Source of the DNA: Pseudonocardia benzenivorans CB1190
GTDB taxonomy: Bacteria; Actinomycetota; Actinomycetes; Mycobacteriales; Pseudonocardiaceae
Assembly: GCF_000196675.2 (NCBI RefSeq)
Contig: NC_015312.1
Span: 3,100,001-3,164,000, forward strand
Length of the DNA: 64,000 nucleotides
Direction of reading: 5' to 3'
The notes beneath the pieces are model-generated. The model saw nothing but the letters and a program-made list of their open reading frames with translations. It searched no databases and was not told the origin of the DNA. The stretch's first letter is position 1. Every line of letters begins with the position of its first letter. Position numbers and translations under genes: made by a program. This document shows positions 47,063 through 57,256 of the stretch, piece by piece.

Positions 47063-49741
47063 TCACATCCGGCCGGGGCCGGGCCGCACGATGCCCAGCT
47101 CGACACCTCGGGCCACCGCCTGCCGTCGGCTGCTCACACCGAGCTTGCGGTAGATGCTCTTCAGGTGGGTCTTCACGGTGTTGACCGACACGAACATCTC
47201 GGCGCCGATCTCGGCGGCGGTGAGCATCGCCGCGAGGTGGCCGAGGACCTCGACCTCCCGGTCGGAGAGCACCTCGGCGCCGGGGCCGGCCGCCCCGGTC
47301 ACGGGCGCGTCGTCGGCCCCGAGCAGATCCGCCACGAACCGCCGGTGCGCCGGGCAGCCGCGGTGGGCCTCGAGCAGCGTCCGTGCCTCCCCGAACTGCA
47401 GGAACGGCTGCCGGTAGTGGCCGGGCAGCGCGAGGTCGAGGGCCTCCTCCAGGATGCGGTCGGCGTCGTCGGGACGGCGCAGCTCGGCGGTCAGGACCGC
47501 CGACAGCACGCGTGCCTGCAGGTGCTGGTCCAGGAACCCGCTCCCCGTGCCGCCGGGTGCCGACTCCACGACGACCAGTGCCGCGGCGGCGTCGCCGCGG
47601 GCCCACGCCAGTTCGGCCTCGGCGACGGCGAGGCTCACCGACGGTTGCCCGTCGCGGTGCGCGGCGAGGCGGCGGTCCGCCTCATCCAGCCGGCCCGTCG
47701 CGACCAGGAGCCGGACGACCTCGGCCTGGATGTAGGAGCGGAAGACGAAGCGGTCGATGACGTCGCCGAGGTCGCGCTCCGCGGTGGTCAGGAGCGCGAG
47801 CGCGGCGTCGTGGTTGCGGCGCAACGACTGCACCAGACCCTGCACCATGTGGATCACGGCGAGGAGGGCGGCGTCACCGCTCGGCGCGGCCAGCTCGGCC
47901 CGGTCGAGGTACAGGTCGGCCTCGTCGAGCCGGTTCCACAGGAAGTGCGCCCAGCCCAGGGCGTGCCACGTGACGGCCATCTGCGGCGTCGCGCCCCAGC
48001 CGCGCCGCTGTGCGAGCGCGACGGCCTCCTGCGCCGCGTCGACGGCCTCCACGGGCCGGTCCTGTGCCGTCAGTACCACGGCGAGCTGGCTCAGGAAACC
48101 CGTGACCAGGTAGTCGTGGCCGGTCGTCCGCGCGATCCGCAGGCCCTCGCGCAGGATCTCCTGCGCCGCGGCACGTCGGCCCGTGAAGTACTCGCATACG
48201 CCGAGACCGAGCAGGGCCATGGCCCGCAACGGGTCGTCGACCTCGAGGGCGGGTGACGACAGCACCGCCTCGCCCGCGTGCCGCGCCCCGTTGATGTCGC
48301 CGCCGAGCTGGGCCAGCCGGAGCCGCACTGTTGCTGCCACCGCCGCGGCCCGGGCCCGGTCGGCGCCGTCGAGACGGTGGATCAGTCGCTCCCCGGTCTC
48401 GACATCGGCCAGCGCGCGTCGGTGGCGCCCTGACTCCAGATGGAGGACCGCCCGCACGAGGACGAGCTCGGCGTCGGCCGACACGGTGTCGCGGGGGAGC
48501 AGGTCCAGCACTCGGTTGAGAGTTGTCAGCTCACCGTCGAGCACCAGGCGCAGCCATACCCGGCCGAGGGCGAGCCGTGCCGTAGCGAGATCGCCGCCGT
48601 CGACGGCGTGCCGGACCGCAGCCACCGCGTCGCCGTGCTCGAGGTGCCAGCGTGCCGCGGTGCGGTGCTGGGCCCGCATGCGCTGCGGGTCCTCGCGTCG
48701 CAGCGTCGAGCGGAGAGTCTCGGCGAAGAGCTGGTGATAGCGGTACCAGGGACGACGTCCCTGGATCCCGATGAACGTGTTCGTTCTGGCCATCGTCTCG
48801 AGCAGCTGCTCGGAGTCGTTCCGGCCGGTCAGTGCGTCGGCCAGGTCGGCCGTCAGCGCGTCGGTCACGCACGTGTGGAGCAGGAACTCGCGTGTCGCAG
48901 GGTCCTGCCGGTCGAAGACCTCGGTGCCGAAGTACTCGGCGACGACCGACTCCTCCCCGGTCAGGTCCGTCAGCGCGGCCGTCGCGCCGACGGTCCCGGA
49001 CATCGCCAGCTGCGCAAGCCGCACGCCCGCGGGCCAGCCCTCCGTTCGTTGCAGCAGCCTCGCGGTGTCCTCAGGCTCGACGGAGTGGCCGGCGCCGTCG
49101 AGGACCGTCGTGAGCTCGGTGTCCGTGAAACCGAGCGCGGCCGCGTTGATCTCCAGGACCTCGTCCAGGACGCGCATGCGTCCTAGCGGTATGCCGGGCA
49201 GGAACCGTCCCGACAGGACGAGCCGAAAGTTCGGGGGCGTGTGTCCGACCAGGTAGGTGAGCCCGGCCGGGATGCTCGGCTCGGTGATCTCGTGCACGTC
49301 GTCGATCACGAGGCAGACCTGCTCGGGGAGGGCGGCCAGTACGTCGATCATCTCGGCGACGAATCGCACGTCGTTCGATGTGGCCCGGGTCGGGCGTAGC
49401 GTCGGGAGTGCGTGGTCGGGAGGCAGCGCCAGCGCGTGCGTAACTGTCCTGATCACCTGCGACCAGAACCGGACCGGGTCGTCGTCCTCCTGGTCGACCG
49501 ACAACCACGCGACGACACTGTCGTCGGCGCGCTCGGCCAGCCAGGTCGACAGCAGGGTGGTCTTGCCCCAACCGGCCGGCGCCACGACCGTCACCAGCGG
49601 GTAGCGGCTCCCGTCGTCGAGGAGGCGGAACAGTCGCGGTCGCGCCACCACGACGCCGCGCTGCGTCGGGACGACGATCTTGCGCGCGATCAACGCGTCG
49701 GTCGTCAGCGGATCGACCTGCCGGTGCGCCGCGTCGCGCAT
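47063..49741 (-). CDS. MalT-like LuxR family (LAL) regulator
   Basis: 892 aa ATP-dependent regulator. P-loop APAGWGKTTLLSTW near residue 60, Walker B LVIDDVHE, an ARM/TPR-like helical middle of about 500 residues and a C-terminal LuxR HTH (LSDREVEVLGHLAAML, AEIGAEMFVSVNTVKTHLKS). LAL proteins act as activators of catabolic or biosynthetic genes after binding an inducer and ATP. The Met at 49741 has AGGAG six bases upstream. Position next to the island suggests, but does not prove, that it regulates it. Confidence 0.93.
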   Translation of the reverse strand: MRDAAHRQVDPLTTDALIARKIVVPTQRGVVVARPRLFRLLDDGSRYPLVTVVAPAGWGKTTLLSTWLAERADDSVVAWLSVDQEDDDPVRFWSQVIRTVTHALALPPDHALPTLRPTRATSNDVRFVAEMIDVLAALPEQVCLVIDDVHEITEPSIPAGLTYLVGHTPPNFRLVLSGRFLPGIPLGRMRVLDEVLEINAAALGFTDTELTTVLDGAGHSVEPEDTARLLQRTEGWPAGVRLAQLAMSGTVGATAALTDLTGEESVVAEYFGTEVFDRQDPATREFLLHTCVTDALTADLADALTGRNDSEQLLETMARTNTFIGIQGRRPWYRYHQLFAETLRSTLRREDPQRMRAQHRTAARWHLEHGDAVAAVRHAVDGGDLATARLALGRVWLRLVLDGELTTLNRVLDLLPRDTVSADAELVLVRAVLHLESGRHRRALADVETGERLIHRLDGADRARAAAVAATVRLRLAQLGGDINGARHAGEAVLSSPALEVDDPLRAMALLGLGVCEYFTGRRAAAQEILREGLRIARTTGHDYLVTGFLSQLAVVLTAQDRPVEAVDAAQEAVALAQRRGWGATPQMAVTWHALGWAHFLWNRLDEADLYLDRAELAAPSGDAALLAVIHMVQGLVQSLRRNHDAALALLTTAERDLGDVIDRFVFRSYIQAEVVRLLVATGRLDEADRRLAAHRDGQPSVSLAVAEAELAWARGDAAAALVVVESAPGGTGSGFLDQHLQARVLSAVLTAELRRPDDADRILEEALDLALPGHYRQPFLQFGEARTLLEAHRGCPAHRRFVADLLGADDAPVTGAAGPGAEVLSDREVEVLGHLAAMLTAAEIGAEMFVSVNTVKTHLKSIYRKLGVSSRRQAVARGVELGIVRPGPGRM

Positions 49742-49835
49742 GGCTGCTCCTGGGAGGGGGTGCACGTGCCGCAGCGAGGTTCGAGGCCCGAACCTTATCC
49801 GATCGCCGGCGGATGTTCTGCGGATCCGGTACGTC

Positions 49836-50795
49836 CTAGGTCCAGGACCGCGCCGACCGGGTCGCCCAGTACTCCTCGGCCGGGACGGCCAGGGCCGCGA
49901 GCTCCTCGAGGATCGACGTGTCGACGGCGCGCAGGTCGACGTTGGCCGCCGCGGCGTTGCTGCGCAGCTGCTGCGGGTCGACGGCGCCGGAGAGCACGCG
50001 CCACGCCCACGGGCGGGCCAGCGCCACGGCGATCGCGAGCCGGTCGATCGGGACGCCGGCCTTGTCCGCGAGCGCCGCCGCCCGCGCCGCGCCGGGGGAG
50101 CCGTCCTGACCGCCGGGGGCCAGCAGGCCGTTGGCGACCGGCTCCTTGACGATCACCCGGGCGCCCGTCGCCGCGGCCTCGGCCAGTGCCGGGGCGGCCG
50201 AGGGCTCGAGCACGTTCCACGTCGCCTGGATCGAGGTGAACAGCGGGCGCCCGCCGACCTGGATCTCCAGGGCGCGGCGGATCGTCTCGGCCTGTCGCGG
50301 GCCCGACGTCGAGATGCCGACGCGGACGCCCTCGTCGCGCAGCACGGCGAGCCTGGCGTGCAGGTCGGTGAGCTCCAGGACGCCGGTCTCCAGGGTGGCC
50401 GAGTGCACGTGGTAGACGGCGAGCCGCTCGCCCAGCAGCGCGCGGGTCTGCGCGATCTGCTCGGTGAACGCGCCGAGGGAATGGTCCTTGACCTCGTGGA
50501 CGGGCGCGTCCGTGCGCCACTCGCCGACGTAGCGGTAGCCCCACTTGGAGCCGACCTCGACCGGCGCGCCGGGGTGGGCGTCGAGCCAGCCCGCGAGGAA
50601 CTCCTCGGCACGGCCGTAGGACCGGGCGACGTCGACGTAGTCGATCCCGGCCGCGACGGCCGCGTCGAGCACCGCCCACGTCCGCGCGCGCAGCGCGTCG
50701 ACGCTGCGGTCGGCGCCGAGGTCGTGGTCGCGACCCGAGGTGATGTAGGCCGGGCGCGCGACGGCGGCGAGCCCGATCCCGAGCCGGGCGGTCAT
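49836..50795 (-). CDS. aldo/keto reductase
   Basis: 319 aa (alpha/beta)8 NADPH-dependent oxidoreductase. Catalytic residues are in YVDVARSYGRAEEFLAGWL (Asp, Tyr), SKWGYR (Lys) and YHVHSAT (His). It likely interconverts an aldehyde or ketone with an alcohol. Translationally coupled (ATGA) to the IclR gene and divergent from the dihydroxyacetone kinase genes, so it may supply or remove dihydroxyacetone or glyceraldehyde. Confidence 0.9.
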   Translation of the reverse strand: MTARLGIGLAAVARPAYITSGRDHDLGADRSVDALRARTWAVLDAAVAAGIDYVDVARSYGRAEEFLAGWLDAHPGAPVEVGSKWGYRYVGEWRTDAPVHEVKDHSLGAFTEQIAQTRALLGERLAVYHVHSATLETGVLELTDLHARLAVLRDEGVRVGISTSGPRQAETIRRALEIQVGGRPLFTSIQATWNVLEPSAAPALAEAAATGARVIVKEPVANGLLAPGGQDGSPGAARAAALADKAGVPIDRLAIAVALARPWAWRVLSGAVDPQQLRSNAAAANVDLRAVDTSILEELAALAVPAEEYWATRSARSWT

Positions 50796-51583
50796 GCGCT
50801 CGCCGCCGGCCGGTCGCGCACCACGGGCGGCCACGACGGTGCGCCGAGCTCGCGGGAGATGCTGCGGGCCGCGGCGCGCAGCGCGTCGGTCGCCCCGGGG
50901 CCGACGGGCCACTCGGTCTGCGGGACGACGAGCCCGATCGCGCCCGCGATGGTGCCGCTGTGGTCGGCGACCGGCGCGGCGAGCCCGTACTCGCCGAGCA
51001 CGGCCTCCTCGGCCTCGGTGGCCAGCCCCACGCGGCGGATCGCGGCGAGCTCGGTACGCAGCCGGGCGGGGTCGGTGATCGTCTCGCCCGTCATGCTGCG
51101 CAACGGCTCGCCGGCCGTGTCGAACGCGGGCTCGCCCGCGGGGTCGAACGCCAGCAACGCCTTGCCGAGCGCGCACGCGTGCGCGGGAACCACGATCCCC
51201 ACCTCGTTCATCTGCCTGCCGCCGCCCGGTCGCGGCTCGTGGGCGACGACGATGACGTCGCCACCCGGTCCGGCCAGCAGCACGGCGGTCCGCACGGCCA
51301 TCCCCGTCCGCGCGGCGAGGTCCTCCGCCCACGGTACCGACCGCGAGCGCAGCTCCAGGGTGTCGAGGTAGACGTTGCCCAGCCGTAGCGTCGCCGGGCC
51401 CAGCCGGTAGCGGCCGGAGTCGCGCTCCTGGGCGATCATCCCGTGGTCGAGCAGGGTGCGGACGATGCCGTGCACCGTCGACGGCGCCAGCTCCAGCTGC
51501 GCGGCGAGCTCGCCGAGGCCCATCCGCCGGGCGCCCTGCAGGGCCGTGAGGATGCGGACGGCGCGGTCCACGGACTGGATCAC
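50792..51583 (-). CDS. IclR family transcriptional regulator
   Basis: 263 aa. Winged helix (LGELAAQLELAPSTVHGIVR, LLDHGMIAQ) and IclR effector domain (PAHACALGKALLAF, GLATEAEEAVLGEYGLAAPV). Start GTG 51583 after GGGAGG. Divergent from dhaKLM with a 158-bp shared control region. Likely represses the dihydroxyacetone module, by analogy with glycerol-responsive IclR proteins of actinobacteria. Confidence 0.92.
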   Translation of the reverse strand: MIQSVDRAVRILTALQGARRMGLGELAAQLELAPSTVHGIVRTLLDHGMIAQERDSGRYRLGPATLRLGNVYLDTLELRSRSVPWAEDLAARTGMAVRTAVLLAGPGGDVIVVAHEPRPGGGRQMNEVGIVVPAHACALGKALLAFDPAGEPAFDTAGEPLRSMTGETITDPARLRTELAAIRRVGLATEAEEAVLGEYGLAAPVADHSGTIAGAIGLVVPQTEWPVGPGATDALRAAARSISRELGAPSWPPVVRDRPAASA

Positions 51584-51664
51584 GCGGGCCTCCCGCCACG
51601 TCGCCGGGCTCGTCGGGTCGGAGTCTTGCCCCGCACCACGGGTGAGCGTACCTTCCGATGGACG

Positions 51665-51679
51665 TTCGGCATAGTCGAA
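51665..51679. promoter_or_regulatory. weak palindrome, possible IclR operator
   Basis: TTCGGCATAGTCGAA: 4-bp arms (TTCG/CGAA) around a 7-bp centre, in the divergent region between the IclR gene and dhaK. Short arms make this tentative. Confidence 0.3.
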
Positions 51680-51741
51680 ATGCGTTCAGCTCGACCTGCA
51701 CGTGCCGTCAGGATCCGGTCGCGCCCAACGGAGGGCTCACG

Positions 51742-52739
<998 letters not shown>

Positions 52740-52743
<4 letters not shown>

Positions 52744-53369
52744 GCGCGACACTCGACCAGCTCACGGACTGGGTACGGCGGTTCGCGGCCGAGGTGCACG
52801 AGCACCGCGACGAGCTGACCCGGCTCGACGCCGCGATCGGCGACGCCGACCACGGTTCCAACCTCGACCGCGGGATGACGGCCGTCGTCGCGGCACTCGA
52901 CGCCGAGCCGCAGCCCTCCGCGGCGGCGCTGTTCAAGAAGGTCGGGATGACGCTGGTCAGCACAGTCGGCGGCGCGAGCGGCCCGCTGTACGGGACGCTG
53001 TTCCTGCGGGTCGCGACGTCGGCGGGCGAGGTCACCGAGCTCGACGGGCCCGCCTTCGCCAAGGCGCTGCGGGCCGGGCTCGAGGGGGTCGTCGCGCGCG
53101 GCAAGGCCGAGGCCGGCGACAAGACCATGTACGACGCGCTGAGTCCCGCCGTCGACGCGCTCGACGCGGCGCTGGCCGACGGCGACCCGCTCGCCGAGGC
53201 CCTGCGCGCGGCGGCGGCCGCCGCAGCAGCAGGGCGGGACGCGACGATCCCGCTCGTCGCCCGCAAGGGCCGGGCGAGCTACCTCGGCGAACGCAGTGCG
53301 GGACACCAGGATCCGGGAGCCACCTCGGTCACGATGCTCGTGGCCGCCGCGGCCGACGCACTGGCGTGA
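52740..53369 (+). CDS. dhaL: dihydroxyacetone kinase subunit DhaL
   Basis: 209 aa helical-barrel nucleotide subunit. The Mg-ADP-binding Asp cluster is in [17 protein letters not shown], and the phosphate loop region is [12 protein letters not shown]; the lid loop GDKTMYDAL and C-terminal [17 protein letters not shown] are typical. It transfers phosphate from the bound nucleotide to dihydroxyacetone on DhaK. Overlaps both neighbours (ATGA and GTGA). Confidence 0.95.
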
Positions 53370-55960
53370 CCGCTCCCGCCGAGAGCCGCGGGCCCGTCGA
53401 CGGCGGCGAGGCCGTCGCCGTCGTGGGGATCGTCGTCGTGTCCCACAGCCGGGTGCTGGCCGACGCGGCCGTCGGGCTCGCCCGCGAGATGGTGCACGAC
53501 GGCGGCCCACGGATCGAGGTGGCCGCCGGTCTCGACGACACGACGTTCGGCACCGACGCCGCCGCCATCATGACCGCGATCGAGGCGGCTGACGAGGGCG
53601 CCGGGGTGGTCGTGCTGATGGACCTCGGCAGCGCGGTGCTCTCCGCGGAGCTCGCGGTGGAGATGCTCGACCCGGACCGCGCCGAGCGCGTGCTGCTCTG
53701 TGCGGCACCGCTGGTCGAGGGGCTGGTGGCCGCCGTCGTCACTGCGGCCGGGGGTGCCGACCGGGCGGGGGTCGCGGCCGAGGCGTCCGGTGCGCTCGCG
53801 GCGAAGACCGCGCAGCTCGGTGGCCCGGCACCGGCGCCCGGGGACGCCGGACCCGTCGCGGGCGGCCCGGTCCTGCGCCTGGTGGTCACCGACGCGCACG
53901 GCCTGCACGCACGGCCCGCGTCCCGGCTGGTCGGCGCGGTCCGTGGACTCGACGCCGACGTCCGCGCCCGCAACGCGACGACCGGCTCGGAGTGGGCCGA
54001 CGTCACGAGCCTCTCGCGGCTCGCGGGGCTCGGCGTGCTCGCCGGGCAGGAGATCGAGGTCGTCGCCTCGGGGCCGGACGCGACCACCGCACTCGACCGG
54101 GTCGGTGCGGCGGCGACCGCATCCGGCCTGACGGGCCCGGCCGCGACGGCGTCGGCGCAGGCCGCGCCGCAGACGGCCCTGGCGCAGGCCGCGCCGCAGA
54201 CGGCCCTGGCGCAGGCCGCGCCGCCGACGGCCCCGGCGGCGCCGGCCGTCGCCGGCCGCCCGCTCGGCGCCTCCCCGGGAGTCGTCGTCGGACCCGCGCG
54301 TCCGCTGCGGGCCCCCGCTCTCCCCAACGGCTCCGCTCTCCCCAACGGGTCCGACCTCCCCGGGGCGTCGTCACACGACCCGGAGGCCGACCGGGCCGCG
54401 CTCGACGACGCGTTGCGCGCCACCGCGTCCACGATCGAGGCCGCCCGCGCGCACACCGCCACCACGGCGGGCGCCGACGAGGCGGCGATCTTCGACGCCC
54501 ACCTCGCCCTGCTCGACGACCCCGACCTGCGGGAGGCCGCGGTCGCCGGCATCGACGCCGGCGTCGGCGCGCCCCGGGCGTGGGCCGACGCGATCCGCGC
54601 GGTCGCCGAGCGGTTCGCGGCCCTGCCCGACGAGTACCAGCGCGCCCGGGCCGCCGACGTCCGGGCCGTCGGTGACCAGGTCCTGCGGGCCCTGCTCGGC
54701 GTGCCCGCGGCGGACGCGCCCGTCGCGGGCGAGGGTGTCCTCGTCGCCCGCGACCTCACCCCGGCCGACGCGGCCGCCCTCGACCCGGTGGCCGTCGTCG
54801 GGGTCGTCCTGGCGGCGGGCAGCCCGACCGCGCACGCGGCGATCCTGCTGCGGGCCAAGGGCATCCCGACGATCGTCGGGGCGGGCGACGCCGTGCTCGA
54901 CATCGCGGCCGGGACGCCACTGGCCCTCGACGGCGCGACGGGTGAGCTGCTCGTCGACCCCGCGCCCCCCGACGCCGACCGGTTCCGGGACCGCGCCGCC
55001 GCGCAGGCCGTCCGCGACCGCGCGGCGCGGGCGCTGGCGCGGGAGCCGGCTGTTTCCCGCGACGGGGTGCGGGTGCTCGTCGGGGTCAACGCCGCCGGGC
55101 CCGCCGACGCCGCGGCCGCGACCGGCGCCGACCTCGCCGGGCTGGTCCGCACCGAGTTCCTGTTCCTCGGCCGCGACGCCGCACCCGGGATCGACGAGCA
55201 GGAGGCCGCCTACCGGGGGATCGCCGCCGCGCTCGGCGGTCGCCGGATCACGCTGCGGACCCTCGACGTGGGTGGGGACAAGCCGCTGCCCTACGTCGCG
55301 CAGCCCGCCGAGGCCAACCCGTTCCTCGGGCTTCGCGGCCTGCGGCTGGCGCTGCGCGCACCGGACCTGCTCGACACCCAGCTGCGCGCGATCGTCCGCA
55401 CCGCGCACGCGACCCCGGTGAGCGTCATGTTCCCGATGGTCTCGACGGTCGCCGAGCTGCGCGCGGCCCGGGCGGCGCTCGACGCCGCCGTCGTCGCCGA
55501 AGGCCGCGGCACCCCGGCGGACCTGCAGGTCGGGATGATGGTCGAGGTGCCGGCCGCGGCGCTCAAGGCCGCCGCGTTCGCACCGCACGTGGACTTCCTG
55601 AGCATCGGCACCAACGACCTCACCCAGTACGCGCTGGCCACCGAACGCGGCAACGACGCGGTGGCCGGGCTCGCCGACCCGCTGGACCCCGGCGTCCTCG
55701 CGCTGGTCGCCGCGACCTGTCGCGGCGCCGGTCCCGACGTGCTCGTCGCGGTGTGCGGCGAGGCCGCCGCGGACGAGGCCGCCGCCACCGTGCTGCTGGG
55801 CCTGGGCGTGCGGGAGCTGAGCGTCGCGGCGCCCGCCGTCGCCGCGACCAAGCACACCGTCCGCGAGATCGACGTGTGCGCGGCGGCCGAGCTGGCCGCC
55901 CGCGCGCTCACCGCGCCGGACGCCGACGCGGTGCGCGCGTTGCTGTCCGAGGGCCCGTGA
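53366..55960 (+). CDS. dhaM: DhaM-HPr-Enzyme I fusion phosphotransferase
   Basis: 864 aa carrying a whole PTS relay. Residues about 17-150 are the EIIA-Man-type DhaM domain (His27 in VSHSRVLADA, then LMDLGSAVLS). Residues about 168-255 are HPr (His181 in DAHGLHARPASRL). After an Ala/Gln-rich repeat linker, residues about 290-860 are complete Enzyme I: phospho-His490 (GSPTAHAAILLRAKGIPTI), PEP site LRTLDVGGDKPLPY, GTNDLTQY and the catalytic Cys in CGEAAADE. The well-known E. coli DhaM carries only a truncated Enzyme I part; here the chain from PEP to DhaL is complete in one protein. GTG start overlapping dhaL. Confidence 0.93.
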   Translation: MTAPAESRGPVDGGEAVAVVGIVVVSHSRVLADAAVGLAREMVHDGGPRIEVAAGLDDTTFGTDAAAIMTAIEAADEGAGVVVLMDLGSAVLSAELAVEMLDPDRAERVLLCAAPLVEGLVAAVVTAAGGADRAGVAAEASGALAAKTAQLGGPAPAPGDAGPVAGGPVLRLVVTDAHGLHARPASRLVGAVRGLDADVRARNATTGSEWADVTSLSRLAGLGVLAGQEIEVVASGPDATTALDRVGAAATASGLTGPAATASAQAAPQTALAQAAPQTALAQAAPPTAPAAPAVAGRPLGASPGVVVGPARPLRAPALPNGSALPNGSDLPGASSHDPEADRAALDDALRATASTIEAARAHTATTAGADEAAIFDAHLALLDDPDLREAAVAGIDAGVGAPRAWADAIRAVAERFAALPDEYQRARAADVRAVGDQVLRALLGVPAADAPVAGEGVLVARDLTPADAAALDPVAVVGVVLAAGSPTAHAAILLRAKGIPTIVGAGDAVLDIAAGTPLALDGATGELLVDPAPPDADRFRDRAAAQAVRDRAARALAREPAVSRDGVRVLVGVNAAGPADAAAATGADLAGLVRTEFLFLGRDAAPGIDEQEAAYRGIAAALGGRRITLRTLDVGGDKPLPYVAQPAEANPFLGLRGLRLALRAPDLLDTQLRAIVRTAHATPVSVMFPMVSTVAELRAARAALDAAVVAEGRGTPADLQVGMMVEVPAAALKAAAFAPHVDFLSIGTNDLTQYALATERGNDAVAGLADPLDPGVLALVAATCRGAGPDVLVAVCGEAAADEAAATVLLGLGVRELSVAAPAVAATKHTVREIDVCAAAELAARALTAPDADAVRALLSEGP
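54155..54235. repeat. 27-bp tandem repeat in dhaM linker
   Basis: Three adjacent 27-bp units encoding AQAAPQTAL (third degenerate) between the HPr and Enzyme I parts, giving a flexible in-frame hinge. Confidence 0.85.
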
Positions 55961-56000
55961 GCGGGGGACCCCGACGAGGCGTGGCCTGCGCGATCCGCGC

Positions 56001-56546
56001 TCAGACCTGCGGCGTGATCGCCTGCAGCGCCGCCGAACCGCGGACCGCCCTCGCGAGGTCGGCGAGCGCCGCCCCGTGCACCGCGGCGAGCTCCGCGGTC
56101 TCCGGCGTCAGCGTCGTGCGGTCGACGTAGCCCGCCTGCTCGACGTAGAGCCCGGGGGAGAGCACCTGGACGGCGAAGAACCCGGCGAGGACGTTGCGCA
56201 GGTCGTCGACCGCGAGGAAGTGGTGCGCGCTCGCGCCGGTGAGCACGGTCGCCGCGACCTTGCCCTGCAGGGGTTGGGTCTTCTCGCCCCAGCGGCCGCG
56301 CTCGGTGGCCTCGAGGACCTGCTTGAGCAGGGCGCTGTAGGTCGCCCGGTACACCGGGCTGCCGAACACCACGCCGTCGGCCGCCTCGAGCGCCGCGGCG
56401 ACCTCGTCGGGAGCGGCCTGGCTCAGCTCGAGCAACGACGTCGTGGCGCCCGCCTTCTCGGCGCCGACGAGCACGCCCTCGACCGCCGTCGTGGTACGGC
56501 CACCGGCGTCGGGTCCGCCGACGAGGCCCAGCAGGACGGGGCTCAT
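56001..56546 (-). CDS. NADPH-dependent FMN reductase-like flavoprotein
   Basis: 181 aa flavodoxin-like fold. GLVGGPDAGGRTTTAVEGVL is the FMN phosphate loop, and GVVFGSPVYRATYSALLKQVL is the signature of the SsuE/FMN_red family. Would supply reduced FMN or act as a quinone/azo reductase. Overlaps the flavin reductase gene upstream (ATGA), so both are one leftward operon. Confidence 0.9.
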   Translation of the reverse strand: MSPVLLGLVGGPDAGGRTTTAVEGVLVGAEKAGATTSLLELSQAAPDEVAAALEAADGVVFGSPVYRATYSALLKQVLEATERGRWGEKTQPLQGKVAATVLTGASAHHFLAVDDLRNVLAGFFAVQVLSPGLYVEQAGYVDRTTLTPETAELAAVHGAALADLARAVRGSAALQAITPQV

Positions 56547-57076
56547 CGGCCACCCTCCTCGACGGCGGGGGAGACCGCGCTGTAGCCGCCCCGGTAGAAC
56601 AGCAGGGGCAGCCGGGAGGCGTCGGCACCGAGGTCGTGCACCCGGGCGACGACGATCGTGTGGTCGCCACCCTCGTACTCGTGCTCGAGCGTGCAGTCGA
56701 CCCACGCCGTCACGCCGTCGAGGACGGGTGCGCCCGAGGGTGCCGGGCTCCACGTGACGCCCGCGAACTTGTCGACGCCCGAGCGTGCGAACCCGGCGCT
56801 GTAGTGCTGGTGGTCCTCGGCGAGCACGTTGATGCAGAACGACGAGGTCTCCCGGATGCGGGGCCAGGTCGACGACGTCCGCGCCGGGGAGAAGTTGACC
56901 AGCGGCGGGTCGAGCGACAGCGACGCGAAGGACTGACACGTGAAGCCGATCGGTCCCTCCGGGCCGATCGCGGTGATCACGACGACGCCGGACACGAAGT
57001 GCCCCAGTACGTCGCGCATCGTCGCGGGATCCACCGGGCCGGGACGGGCCTGCGCACTCGAGAGGGAACCGGTCAC
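56543..57076 (-). CDS. flavin reductase, split-barrel family
   Basis: 177 aa FMN-binding split barrel: LGHFVSGVVVITA, GFTCQSFASLSLDPPLVNFSP (shortened here), FCINVLAEDHQHYSAGFA and a C-terminal HTIVVARVHDLG. This is the small component of two-component flavin monooxygenases; no oxygenase gene lies beside it. GTG 57076 is chosen to keep the usual N-terminal stretch; ATG 57019 is an alternative. Neither has a strong ribosome site. Confidence 0.87.
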   Translation of the reverse strand: MTGSLSSAQARPGPVDPATMRDVLGHFVSGVVVITAIGPEGPIGFTCQSFASLSLDPPLVNFSPARTSSTWPRIRETSSFCINVLAEDHQHYSAGFARSGVDKFAGVTWSPAPSGAPVLDGVTAWVDCTLEHEYEGGDHTIVVARVHDLGADASRLPLLFYRGGYSAVSPAVEEGGR

Positions 57077-57256
57077 ACACGCAGGGTATGCACCCGGCCC
57101 AGGGCGACACCATTCCTGAGAGTCATCCCACCGCGCGGTTTCGGTGTGACCTGTGTCATGGAGCCGGGCGCGCCGCGCAGCGATGGCCGCCCGGGTCGGG
57201 TTTCTCGTAGCGTGACCCGGCAGCACGCCCTGGCGACGTCGAGGAGGACGGACGAA

